64,000 bases of DNA, taken from the NCBI GenBank assembly GCA_900314925.1, contig OMXC01000010.1, positions 99,632 to 163,631 on the forward strand, given 5' to 3'. The notes below the pieces were generated by a model. The model was not told where the DNA came from and did not search any database. It saw nothing but the letters and a program-made list of their open reading frames with translations. Of this stretch, positions 18,093-25,579 are shown piece after piece (position 1 is the stretch's first letter; every line of letters starts with the position of its first letter). Source of the DNA: an uncultured Bacteroidales bacterium. GTDB lineage: Bacteria > Bacteroidota > Bacteroidia > Bacteroidales > P3. The translations under genes and the position numbers were made by a program.

Positions 18093-19316
18093 TTAAAGTT
18101 GAGATGCTATTGTTAGTGCCAAGACCTCGCCGCAACGTTCCATGAGGCTGCGGTGTTGCCATGCGGCGGGGTCAATGTAAGTCGATACAGTTTCGTCGGC
18201 GAGGAAGACCTCTTTCAGTTCGGCGGCATAGGCGCTGCTGTCCACCACAGCCACAATCTCCTCGCATAGCAGGTGGCTGCGTGGGTCTATGTTGCAAGAG
18301 CCCACCACCGCCACGCTGTCGTCGGCCACTATTATCTTCGAGTGCAGGAACCCTTCGCTGTAGGTGCCTATCTTCACGCCGTCGGCCAGCAGTGAGGCGA
18401 AGTATGCGCGTGACGCATACTGCGTCGTCTCATCGCGGTCGCCGCGTGGCGGCACGAGCACACGCACATCCACGCCGCGTCGTGCCGCGCCGCGAAGCGC
18501 TTCTTGCATCTCGTGCGTGGGTATAAAATATGGTGTCTCAAGGTATACGTATGATGTGGCGCTGTTGAGCAGGCGAGACGTGAAGTGCATGATCTGCGGC
18601 CCGTTGCCAAGCGGTCCGCTTGTGATGATGCGCACCGGCAGCGTCCCCGCTATGTGCGTGGCGGGCTTGAACGTATCCGTGGCTATCTGCTTGCCCGTGG
18701 TGTAGAGCCAGTCCATGGCGAAGGAAGCCTGCACGGCTGCCGCCGCAGGGCCCTCGATGCGCACCATGGTGTCGCGCCAGCGTCCCCAGCTCAGCCCTTG
18801 GTTGTAGCGGTCGGCAATGTTCATGCCGCCGACGTAGGCCACGCGTCCGTCGATGATGACGGTCTTGCGGTGGTTGCGATAGTAGCCGCGCCGTGTTATG
18901 AACGGTATGTGCACCCTGCCGAAGCCTGCCGTGGCAACTCCTTGGCGTTCCAGCGTTCGGTAGTACCAGCGCCACGAGTGGCACACCAGGTCGTCATACA
19001 TCAGCCTCATCTCCAGGCCGTCAGCTGCGCGTGTCGTCAGCAAGCTTCCGAGGCGCTGCCCCACAACGTCGGGCTCCACTTTGAAAAACTGCAGGTAAGC
19101 GTGGTGCTTTGCCGCCTTGATGTCGGCCAGCATATCGTCAAACATGGGGCCGAAAGCCGTATAGGTTGTTATGCTGTTCCCCTCGGTCGGCACGTCTATC
19201 AACTCGTTGTGCTGCAGAGCCCGCAGCCCCCTCTCGCGTGGGGGCCGTGTGAGCCACAGCAGCCACGCTGCCAAGCTCACTGCCATGCCGACAATGAGTA
19301 TGTATAACAGTTTCAC
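18093..19316 (-). CDS. cls: Cardiolipin synthase / phospholipase D family protein
   Basis: 407 aa. One N-terminal membrane anchor (LLYILIVGMAVSLAAWLLWL) precedes two HKD motifs: HRKTVIIDGRVAYVGGMN in the first half and HSKIIVADDSVAVVGSCN in the second. In this family the two histidines form the active site that transfers a phosphatidyl group between phospholipids to give cardiolipin. E. coli Cls is about 480 aa and has two N-terminal membrane spans, so this protein is closer to the shorter ClsB-like forms. The downstream CDP-alcohol phosphatidyltransferase is 4 nt away, which supports a phospholipid role. Confidence 0.88.
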   Translation of the reverse strand: MKLLYILIVGMAVSLAAWLLWLTRPPRERGLRALQHNELIDVPTEGNSITTYTAFGPMFDDMLADIKAAKHHAYLQFFKVEPDVVGQRLGSLLTTRAADGLEMRLMYDDLVCHSWRWYYRTLERQGVATAGFGRVHIPFITRRGYYRNHRKTVIIDGRVAYVGGMNIADRYNQGLSWGRWRDTMVRIEGPAAAAVQASFAMDWLYTTGKQIATDTFKPATHIAGTLPVRIITSGPLGNGPQIMHFTSRLLNSATSYVYLETPYFIPTHEMQEALRGAARRGVDVRVLVPPRGDRDETTQYASRAYFASLLADGVKIGTYSEGFLHSKIIVADDSVAVVGSCNIDPRSHLLCEEIVAVVDSSAYAAELKEVFLADETVSTYIDPAAWQHRSLMERCGEVLALTIASQL

Positions 19317-19428
19317 TCTTCTGTAATGGGAAACGTCCGTTCCCTCTTTTTATTGTGCGGACACCTCTTCATGGCAGTTGCTGCCTTGCCCTGCAGGCCC
19401 TGCGTGCCCGGCAGCGGCGCCCGGGTGC

Positions 19429-20328
19429 TCAGAACTTCACGATGTCGATGAGGCGCACACCGTCGAGCCACACTGCTATGCAGCCCACGGCGCCCTCCTC
19501 GCCGGACTCGCTCCAGTCGGCTATGGGCTGGAGGGTGATGGCGTCGACAATCTCGAAGTATTCAGGCTCGAAGCGCAGCCCGTCGGGGCTGCCGTTCACC
19601 TCGTGCCACGATGCCAGCGTGTCGAGCACCCACTCCTTCACGTCGTCCACCTCCTCGTACTCGGACATCTCGGCGGCCTGCTCCAGTGTGGCGTTGATGG
19701 CCGGTGCCATCTGGCGTGCGGCTGGCGAGAGGCGCATGTTGCGGCTCGAGAGCGCCAGGCCGTCGTCGGCCCTCACTATGGGGCAGGGCACCAGCTCTAT
19801 CGGGTACTTGATCTGCGCTAGCAGCGCGCGGATGACGGCAATCTGCTGGTAGTCCTTCTCGCCGAAGTAGGCGCGCTTGGGCTGTGCCAGGTCGAACAGC
19901 CGGCGCACCACCACAGCCACACCGCTGAAGTGGCCCGGACGGCGCGGCCCCTCCATCACCTCCTCCACGGGCCCGAAGTGGTACACCTCCTTGGGTTCGC
20001 CGTCGGGGTACATCTCGTCGACAGTCGGCGTGAACGCCAGCAGCTCCTTGGCGCGGCCCTCCGTGCGTGCTATGAGGCCCTCGATGAGCTTCAGGTCGGC
20101 GTCTATCGTGCGCGGGTACTTCTCCAGGTCTTCCTTGTTGTTGAACTGGATGGGGTTGACAAACAGGCTCACCACCACCACGTCGTTCTCCTTCAGCGCG
20201 CGCTCTATGAGCGAGAGGTGCCCCTCGTGAAGGGCGCCCATGGTGGGCACGAGGCCTATCTCAAGTCCTTGTTTTTTTGCTTCTTCTACTGCCGCTGTAA
20301 GCTCTGCGGCCTTTGTTACTTGTTTCAT
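19429..20328 (-). CDS. panC: Pantothenate synthetase
   Basis: 299 aa, slightly longer than the usual 280. It joins beta-alanine and pantoate with ATP to make pantothenate. The nucleotidyltransferase signature PTMGALHEGHLSLI (residues 29-42) contains the HxGH motif. FGEKDYQQIAVIR holds the KMSK-like region, and SSRNMRLSP binds substrate. The start follows the stop of a holin-like membrane protein by 6 nt on the same strand, an unusual partner. panB and panD are not in this window. There is no own promoter; transcription probably starts upstream of the membrane protein gene. Confidence 0.95.
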   Translation of the reverse strand: MKQVTKAAELTAAVEEAKKQGLEIGLVPTMGALHEGHLSLIERALKENDVVVVSLFVNPIQFNNKEDLEKYPRTIDADLKLIEGLIARTEGRAKELLAFTPTVDEMYPDGEPKEVYHFGPVEEVMEGPRRPGHFSGVAVVVRRLFDLAQPKRAYFGEKDYQQIAVIRALLAQIKYPIELVPCPIVRADDGLALSSRNMRLSPAARQMAPAINATLEQAAEMSEYEEVDDVKEWVLDTLASWHEVNGSPDGLRFEPEYFEIVDAITLQPIADWSESGEEGAVGCIAVWLDGVRLIDIVKF

Positions 20329-20334
20329 ATCGTG

Positions 20335-20799
20335 TCAGTCTTTTATTTCTTCGTATGGAGTGAACCCCTCGTCGTCGGTGTTGTCGTCGCGGCGTTTGCG
20401 GAGTTCTTTGCGTTGCAGGTATCGGTTGGGCAGCTCCAGCAGGTAGTTCACCGCCGTGAGCACCAGGCTGAAGAGCAGCGCCGAGCCGAAGTTGTTCACC
20501 TCGAAGCCGTTGACGATGCCCGATGCCATGAGGATGATGATGGCGTTGATGACGAACAGGAACAGGCCGAGGGTCACCACCGTCGCTGGCAGCGTCACCA
20601 CTATCAGTATCGGCCTCACCAGGTTGTCGAGCAGCGAGATGACCACCGCCGTCAGGAGCACGGCCCAGAACGACGTCACCTCGACGCCCGGCAGCAGCCA
20701 CGCACCCACCATCACGGCGATGCCGAGCACAGCGATGCGCGTCAGGCAGCCCGTGTTGCCACTATAGAACGAGTCCCCGTTGTTGATGGTAATATTCAT
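20335..20799 (-). CDS. Phage-holin-family (4_2 / YvlD-like) membrane protein
   Basis: 154 aa. Four hydrophobic segments lie between residues 20 and 125 (IAVLGIAVMVGAWLLPGV, FWAVLLTAVVISLL, IVVTLPATVVTLGLFLFVIN, and one near residue 110). The family signature DNLVRPILIVVTLPATVVTLG is plain. A polar, charged tail of about 25 residues follows. Despite the family name these are ordinary chromosomal membrane proteins in Bacteroidota, and no phage genes are nearby. The gene directly precedes panC. An 8-bp-period repeat occupies its leader. Confidence 0.88.
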   Translation of the reverse strand: MNITINNGDSFYSGNTGCLTRIAVLGIAVMVGAWLLPGVEVTSFWAVLLTAVVISLLDNLVRPILIVVTLPATVVTLGLFLFVINAIIILMASGIVNGFEVNNFGSALLFSLVLTAVNYLLELPNRYLQRKELRKRRDDNTDDEGFTPYEEIKD

Positions 20800-20813
20800 T
20801 TTAGTAGACAGAA

Positions 20814-20836
20814 GGTAAGTAGTTAAGTAGATAAGG
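20814..20836. repeat. Left 8-bp-period array flanking the S23-type gene
   Basis: Units GTAAGTAG and TTAAGTAG, then ATAAGG, run on the plus strand. They are inverted relative to the array at 21344-21495. Confidence 0.7.
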
Positions 20837-20844
20837 CAAATGTA
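20837..20844 (-). promoter_or_regulatory. Possible -7 element for the holin-like/panC operon
   Basis: TACATTTG on the minus strand fits TAnnTTTG and lies 38 nt before the start at 20799. No -33 match is visible. Confidence 0.4.
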
Positions 20845-20904
20845 GTTGTCGCATTTTGTGATTATTTATATATTAATTGGATAATGTGATGTATTTATTG
20901 CATT

Positions 20905-21279
20905 TTATTCTTCCCAATTTTGTCTGTTCTTTGTTGAATTAATATAGCTGTTTAAAATCTTGCTTGCCTCTTCTATTTCGTTTATCATGGTTTGGGCTTC
21001 GTCTGGTGCGATATAATTAAAGTCCTGCGACAGATAAATATAGCATCTGCATTCTTCCAGGCTTCCTTGTGAATAGTTGTAGAATCGGATTTTGTCGTCT
21101 TTCCCCAGTCGTTTATATCCTTCGGCAATGTTGGCGGCGATGGACACTGCGGCACGCTGAAACTGTGATGTCAGTCCATATCGCTCCTCTGGAGGAAACC
21201 TCTTGGTTACGTTGTACACGTGGTTGATGAATATTCGCGCCTTTTGCCAAGCAATAACGTCTTCAAACCTTGTTGTCAT
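20905..21279 (-). CDS. Four-helix-bundle (S23-type) protein
   Basis: 124 aa. The opening RFEDVIAWQKARIFINHVYN, then FPPEERYGLTSQFQRAAVSIAANIAEGYKR, is the signature of the four-helix-bundle family named after proteins encoded in 23S rRNA intervening sequences (S23; related to the bAvd accessory protein of diversity-generating retroelements). It is about 120 aa, as usual. Here it lies outside any rRNA gene, and no reverse transcriptase is present. The gene and its flanks are visibly richer in A+T than the neighbours. The islet is bracketed by 8-bp-period arrays in inverted orientation. This suggests acquisition as a unit. The molecular function is unknown. Confidence 0.9.
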   Translation of the reverse strand: MTTRFEDVIAWQKARIFINHVYNVTKRFPPEERYGLTSQFQRAAVSIAANIAEGYKRLGKDDKIRFYNYSQGSLEECRCYIYLSQDFNYIAPDEAQTMINEIEEASKILNSYINSTKNRQNWEE

Positions 21280-21343
21280 ATTCTATCCCGATCATTGTTA
21301 TTGTGAAGTATGTATTTTTTTGTGATAAAAATAGTTTCTTATT

Positions 21344-21495
21344 CTACTTATCTATTGTACCTACTTATCTACTGTACCTACTTATCTACTTACCTACTTA
21401 TCTACATACCTACTTATCTACTTACCTACTCAACAACTCAACTCTACAATCGTCTTATCTACTTACCTACTTATCTACTTACCTACTCAACCCTA
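21344..21495. repeat. Right 8-bp-period array (CTACTTAT/CTACTTAC)
   Basis: About 150 nt of degenerate 8-bp units CTACTTAY with a few variant stretches. The right end forms the stop codon of tsaC (21493-21495). The array is the inverted counterpart of the short array at 20814-20836. Confidence 0.85.
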
Positions 21496-22110
21496 CAAAT
21501 CCACAACCCCCTTGCCCTGGCGCAGCAGCTCTGCGCCGTCGCTGCAGTCTATCACCGTCGAGGGCTCGGCGTCGGCGATGCCGCCGTCGACCACCACGTC
21601 CACACGGCTGCCGAAGCGGTCGTGTATCAGTTCCGGGTCCGTGTAGTTCTCCACCTCGTCGTCCTCGCCGATGGGGCGTACCGACGTCGCTATCAGCGGA
21701 GCGCCCACCTCCTCGATTATCGCCCGCAGTATCTCGTTGTCGGGCACGCGGATGCCTATGGTCTTGTTGCTGTTCTGGTAGTTGCGCGGCACATTGCCCG
21801 AAGCCTCCATGATGAACGTGAAGGGCCCCGGCAGGCAGCGCTTGAGCAGCGCGAAGACCTCCTTGTCCATGGCGCGCACATACTCCGACGCCTGGCTCAG
21901 GCTCGAGCAGAGCATCGAGTACTTGGCCTGTTTTATTTTGAAGCCTTTCAGCTGCGCAATCTCCTCCACGGCGCGCTTGTGCTCCATTGAGCAGGCAAAA
22001 GCGTAGAGGGTGTCGGTGGGCACTATCACCACGCCGCCGTTGCGCAACATGTCTGCTATGTGTCTCACTTCGCGCACGTTAGGGTTGTCGTTGTATAGCT
22101 TTGTTATCAT
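21493..22110 (-). CDS. tsaC: Threonylcarbamoyl-AMP synthase (Sua5/YrdC/TsaC family)
   Basis: 205 aa from the ATG at 22108-22110. A longer frame to 22200 would run through the promoter, so it was rejected. The enzyme makes threonylcarbamoyl-AMP from threonine, bicarbonate and ATP for the t6A37 modification of ANN-decoding tRNAs. Visible are GGVVIVPTDTLYAFACS near residue 24, the RNA/nucleotide-binding KGFKIKQAKYSMLC stretch and TIGIRVPDN. PLIATSVRPIGED replaces the usual PSAN-type segment. It ends within an 8-bp-period array that supplies its stop codon. A TACTTTTG -7 element is 25 nt upstream. Confidence 0.9.
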   Translation of the reverse strand: MITKLYNDNPNVREVRHIADMLRNGGVVIVPTDTLYAFACSMEHKRAVEEIAQLKGFKIKQAKYSMLCSSLSQASEYVRAMDKEVFALLKRCLPGPFTFIMEASGNVPRNYQNSNKTIGIRVPDNEILRAIIEEVGAPLIATSVRPIGEDDEVENYTDPELIHDRFGSRVDVVVDGGIADAEPSTVIDCSDGAELLRQGKGVVDL

Positions 22111-22134
22111 CCTTGACTGTTGTTTTTCGGGCTG

Positions 22135-22142
22135 CAAAAGTA
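22135..22142 (-). promoter_or_regulatory. -7 element (TACTTTTG) for tsaC
   Basis: Matches TAnnTTTG on the minus strand, 24 nt before the start. The region upstream is AT-rich but no -33 TTTG is seen at standard spacing. Confidence 0.55.
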
Positions 22143-22218
22143 CGAAAAAAATCAATATACGTAAATACTTTGTAAAAAACTCTCCCCCTCCCTCTCCCAA
22201 GCCCCTACGGAGTCCCTT

Positions 22219-22330
22219 CGGACCCGGTACGGCCGTTCTTCAGTAGTTCTTCAGTAGTATTTCAGTGCTGCACTGAAGAACTACTGAAGAAGTATCGTTG
22301 AAGTATCGTTGAAATGCCGTACCGGCTCCG
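22219..22330. repeat. 112-bp palindromic element with 11-bp period (copy 3, inverted copy of copy 1)
   Basis: The terminal inverted repeat is CGGACCCGGTACGGC (22219-22233) against GCCGTACCGGCTCCG (22316-22330), with one mismatch. The reverse complement of the interior matches copy 1 at 6312-6423 with about two differences over 80 nt, and both are exactly 112 bp. It sits between divergent tsaC and the M64 peptidase gene. Confidence 0.9.
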
Positions 22331-22349
22331 TAGGGCATAATATAGCACT

Positions 22350-23585
22350 ATGAGGACCAAAAGCATCATATTCTGCATATTCCTGCTCCTCGCGGCCCTG
22401 CCCGCCGAGGCCGGTAAAGTGAGCTTCAGCCGCTATTTCACCGGCGGCACGCTGCGTATCGACTGCATGCGCGAGGGCAACGTCAGCAGCGACTCCGTGT
22501 GGGTGAGCCGCTGGATTGACCGCAACGCTCCGTGGCACGGTTCGCGTACGCAGCTGATAGACCCCTTCGACAACGGCGACTACCGCATTTCGGTGCGCGA
22601 CGCCAAGAGCGGCAAGGAGATATACAGCCGCGGCTACAGCAACCTCTTCCGCGAGTACCGCAACACCGAGCGCGGGCGCAAGGTGAAGATGCGCTTCGAG
22701 GAGACGCTGCTGGTGCCCATGCCCAAGCGTGCCGTGCAGATAGCCCTGCAGCGGCGCGGCGCCGACGACAGCATGGTGGACGCCACGGTGGTGACTTTCG
22801 ACCCCGCCAAGCAGAGGCTCGACACCCTCTGGCGCGAGGGCCAGCGGCGCGACCTGGAGGTGCACGGCGACCCGTCGAAGAAGGTTGACGTAGTCATCGT
22901 GGCCCAGGGCTACGACGGCGAGTCGCCCCAGAAGGTGGGCGTCGACTTCTACCGCATGAAGGAGGTGCTCTTCGGCAAGGAGCCCTTCAAGGGCCACCGC
23001 GCGGACTTCAACGTCTACGGCGTCGTGGGCGATGTGGGGACCGACTTCGGCACCTTCGGCATCGACCGCTACCTGATGACCTTCAGCGTGCACCGCCTGC
23101 ACGACCTCATAGGCACCACGCCCTGCGACTTCATCATCGTCATGGTCAACAGCGACACCTACGGCGGCGGCGCCATCTACAATTTCTACGCCGTCTCGTC
23201 GCTGCACAGGATGGCCGAGTATGTGCTGCCGCACGAGTTCGGCCATGCCTTCGGCGGCCTGGCCGACGAGTATGTGGACGAGGAGATGAGCTACTCGACG
23301 CTTCACCTCGGCGAGCGCGAGCCGCTGGAGCCCAACATCACGAACCTCAAGGACTTCGCCTCCAAGTGGCAGTCCATGCTTGGCGAAGGCACGCCGGTGC
23401 CCACGCCGGCCGACGAGAGTGTGCCGAAAGGCGTCTGCGGTCCGCTTGGCGTCTACGAGGGTGCCGGCTACAGCAGCAAGGGCGTCTACCGTCCGGCGAT
23501 GCATTGCATGATGCGCGACTACGCCCCGTTCTGCCCCGTGTGCGCCAAGCGCTTGGAAGAGATCTTCGGGTTGTACACCAGATAG
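22350..23585 (+). CDS. M64-family metallopeptidase (IgA peptidase type), exported
   Basis: 411 aa with a signal peptide (IIFCIFLLLAALPAEAG). An N-terminal beta domain (about residues 22-165, Peptidase_M64_N) precedes the catalytic domain, which opens DVVIVAQGYDG. The zinc site HEFGHAFGGLADEY has H295, E296 and H299, with the downstream aspartate/glutamate typical of M64 (Clostridium ramosum IgA protease family). The C-terminal cysteines (CMMRDYAPFCPVCAKR) are also characteristic. It acts in the periplasm or outside the cell. No T9SS sorting domain follows. A parallel-beta-helix lipoprotein starts 13 nt downstream. Confidence 0.92.
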   Translation: MRTKSIIFCIFLLLAALPAEAGKVSFSRYFTGGTLRIDCMREGNVSSDSVWVSRWIDRNAPWHGSRTQLIDPFDNGDYRISVRDAKSGKEIYSRGYSNLFREYRNTERGRKVKMRFEETLLVPMPKRAVQIALQRRGADDSMVDATVVTFDPAKQRLDTLWREGQRRDLEVHGDPSKKVDVVIVAQGYDGESPQKVGVDFYRMKEVLFGKEPFKGHRADFNVYGVVGDVGTDFGTFGIDRYLMTFSVHRLHDLIGTTPCDFIIVMVNSDTYGGGAIYNFYAVSSLHRMAEYVLPHEFGHAFGGLADEYVDEEMSYSTLHLGEREPLEPNITNLKDFASKWQSMLGEGTPVPTPADESVPKGVCGPLGVYEGAGYSSKGVYRPAMHCMMRDYAPFCPVCAKRLEEIFGLYTR

Positions 23586-23598
23586 CCTCTGTTGCCGT

Positions 23599-24888
23599 AT
23601 GAAGAGATTGTTGCCTATAGTGTTGTTTGCGGCCTTGGTCGCCGTGGTTGCCGCCGGCTGCCGCCGCGACGCCGTCTACGCCGACGAGCGTAGCGTGCGG
23701 CTGGAGTTCTCGGAGGAGAAGGTGACCTTCGACACCGTCTTCGCCTCCATGGGTACCACGACGCGCATGGTGAAGGTCTACAACCGCTCGAAGCACGACA
23801 TAGAGCTCGCCTCCGTCACGCTGCTGCACGGGCGCGCCAGCCGTTTCCGCCTCAACGTCGACGGCGACACCTCGATGGTGGCGCAGCGCGTGGAGCTGCA
23901 GGGCGGCGACAGCCTGCACATTTACATCCAGGCCAATATAGACCCCACGGAGAGCAACGCCCCGTTCCTGCGCACCGACTCCATCATGTTCAGCAACGGT
24001 CAGGCGCTGCCCCTCGAGGCCTACGGCCGCAACGCCGTATACCACCGGCTGAAGCCTACTGACACCACATGGTATGTGCCCATAGACTGCGCCGCGTGGC
24101 GCAGCGACAGGCCCCATGTCTTCCTCTCGCCGGCGGCGGTGCTCGAAGGCAACACGCTGACCCTCGGGCCCGGCGACGAGCTCTATTTCGCCGACGGCGC
24201 CATGCTGGTGATAGACTCCGCGGCGCGGCTCAACGCCGTGGGCACCGCCGAGCAGCCGGTGCTCTTCACCTCGCTGCGCCACGACCCGTGGTACCGCACG
24301 CTGCCGGGCCAGTGGCAGACCGTCTGGTTCTACAACTTCAGCACCGGCAATGTGATGGACCACTGCGTGGTGGAGAACGCCGTCGGCGGCCTGCGCTGCT
24401 ACCCCGGGGCGGGGCTGACGGTCACCAACACCGTGATACGCAACATGAGCGACGCCGGCATCATCGGCCAGACGGCCGCCATCGAGGGCAGCAACCTGCT
24501 GGTCTACGACTGCCTGTCGTCGCTGGTGCTCATCGCCGGCGGCGACTATTCGTTCGACCGCTGCACCCTGGCGCACTACTGGAACTACACTTCGCGCGAC
24601 ACCACGGGGGTCATCGTGGCCAACTACTACCCCGTGCATGGCGGCTATGTGGTTGGCAACTTGACGCGTGCCGACTTCAGCAACTGCATAATCTACGGCA
24701 CACGGAGCACGGGGGAGGTGAGCCTGGAGGCCGTGGAGGGCTACGACTTCAACTACAACTTCACCAACTGCCTGGTGCGTGGCAGCAACTGGGACGAGGA
24801 TCCGCTGTTCGTCGATCCCGCCGGGGACGACTACCACCTGCAGGACGGCAGTCCTGCGGCGGGTATTGGGTATAATTATGACAATTAA
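23599..24888 (+). CDS. Lipoprotein with right-handed beta-helix repeats
   Basis: 429 aa. The signal peptide ends at the lipobox AAGC (cysteine near residue 21) and is followed by RRD. An N-terminal immunoglobulin-like part (about 25-135) leads to a region of short beta repeats (about 170-400), for example VMDHCVVENAVGG, VTNTVIRNMSDAG and DFSNCIIYGT. These repeats have the spacing of a right-handed parallel beta-helix. The end DPLFVDPAGDDYHLQDGSPAAG is characteristic of such surface proteins. No catalytic residues are recognised. It follows the M64 peptidase by 13 nt and precedes ruvA by 6 nt. Confidence 0.82.
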   Translation: MKRLLPIVLFAALVAVVAAGCRRDAVYADERSVRLEFSEEKVTFDTVFASMGTTTRMVKVYNRSKHDIELASVTLLHGRASRFRLNVDGDTSMVAQRVELQGGDSLHIYIQANIDPTESNAPFLRTDSIMFSNGQALPLEAYGRNAVYHRLKPTDTTWYVPIDCAAWRSDRPHVFLSPAAVLEGNTLTLGPGDELYFADGAMLVIDSAARLNAVGTAEQPVLFTSLRHDPWYRTLPGQWQTVWFYNFSTGNVMDHCVVENAVGGLRCYPGAGLTVTNTVIRNMSDAGIIGQTAAIEGSNLLVYDCLSSLVLIAGGDYSFDRCTLAHYWNYTSRDTTGVIVANYYPVHGGYVVGNLTRADFSNCIIYGTRSTGEVSLEAVEGYDFNYNFTNCLVRGSNWDEDPLFVDPAGDDYHLQDGSPAAGIGYNYDN

Positions 24889-24894
24889 CGACTT

Positions 24895-25494
24895 ATGTAC
24901 GAATATATCAAAGGCCGACTGGCATCGTTGGAGCCCACGCAGGCGGTGATAGACTGCGGCGGTGTGGGCTACCTGCTTGAGATAAGTTTGAACACCTATG
25001 AGGCCCTGCGGCGCGCCGAGGGCGACAGCGTGAAGCTCTACGCCCACCATGTGGTGCGCGAGGACGCGCAGCAGCTCTTCGGCTTCAGCGACATGGCCGA
25101 GCGCGAGATGTTCCGCCTGCTGGTGAGCATCAGCGGCGTGGGCAACCAGACGGCGAGGGTCATGCTGTCGTCGCTGACGGTTGACGAGCTGCGCACGGCC
25201 ATACAGACGCAGGACGTCAAGAAGGTGCAGCGCGTCAAGGGCATCGGCGCTAAGACGGCCCAGCGCATAGTGCTGGAGCTTGCCGACAAGATGGGTGTTG
25301 TGGGCAGTCGCCAGCCGTCGGTAGGCGGCCAGCAGGCCAACCAGTCGCGCGACGAGGCCCTGACGGCCCTCACCATGCTCGGCTTTGCCAAGCCCGCCGT
25401 CGAGAAGCTCCTCATGTCGCAAGACTGGCGCACCCCCGACGGCACTCCGATGACCGTTGAGGAGATCATCAAAGAGGGCCTGAAACGCCTGTAA
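24895..25494 (+). CDS. ruvA: Holliday junction branch migration protein RuvA
   Basis: 199 aa, the normal length. RuvA tetramers hold four-way junctions and load the RuvB motor. The opening MYEYIKGRLASLEPTQAVID, GVGYLLEIS in domain I, and the helix-hairpin-helix segments (LLVSISGVGNQTARVML and VKGIGAKTAQRIVLEL) are visible. The last 45 residues form the RuvB-binding domain (EALTALTMLGFAKPAVEKLL). The start lies 6 nt after the beta-helix lipoprotein stop. sprA follows after an 85-nt gap; this neighbourhood (ruvA then sprA) is common in Bacteroidota. Confidence 0.96.
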   Translation: MYEYIKGRLASLEPTQAVIDCGGVGYLLEISLNTYEALRRAEGDSVKLYAHHVVREDAQQLFGFSDMAEREMFRLLVSISGVGNQTARVMLSSLTVDELRTAIQTQDVKKVQRVKGIGAKTAQRIVLELADKMGVVGSRQPSVGGQQANQSRDEALTALTMLGFAKPAVEKLLMSQDWRTPDGTPMTVEEIIKEGLKRL

Positions 25495-25546
25495 TTCCGT
25501 TGTTAGAAGAAAAATATTTAGTGCCGTGCAATAAAACATGGCAAGG

Positions 25547-25579
25547 GGCGTTTATTATTAGTTATTCTATAAAAACGCC
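25547..25579. promoter_or_regulatory. Inverted repeat directly before the sprA start codon
   Basis: GGCGTTT at 25547-25553 and AAACGCC at 25573-25579 are perfectly complementary across 19 nt of AT-rich sequence. The right arm ends on the base before the TTG start, so a folded leader would cover the ribosome-binding region. Confidence 0.6.

Noticed and set aside
20335..20799. Prophage remnant suggested by the holin-family name
   Set aside because: No other phage gene is nearby, and this family is usually a chromosomal membrane protein.
20905..21279. Avd protein of a diversity-generating retroelement
   Set aside because: No reverse transcriptase, template repeat or variable repeat is visible around the gene.
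21344..21495. CRISPR array
   Set aside because: The 8-bp units are contiguous with no unique spacers and no cas genes are present. The same reasoning excludes the 7-bp and 11-bp arrays.
22111..22200. An N-terminal extension of TsaC by 30 residues
   Set aside because: It would run through the TACTTTTG promoter element and lacks family similarity.
23347..25539. A 730-codon open frame opposite the M64, beta-helix and ruvA genes
   Set aside because: It spans three well-supported genes on the other strand and has no recognisable domain.
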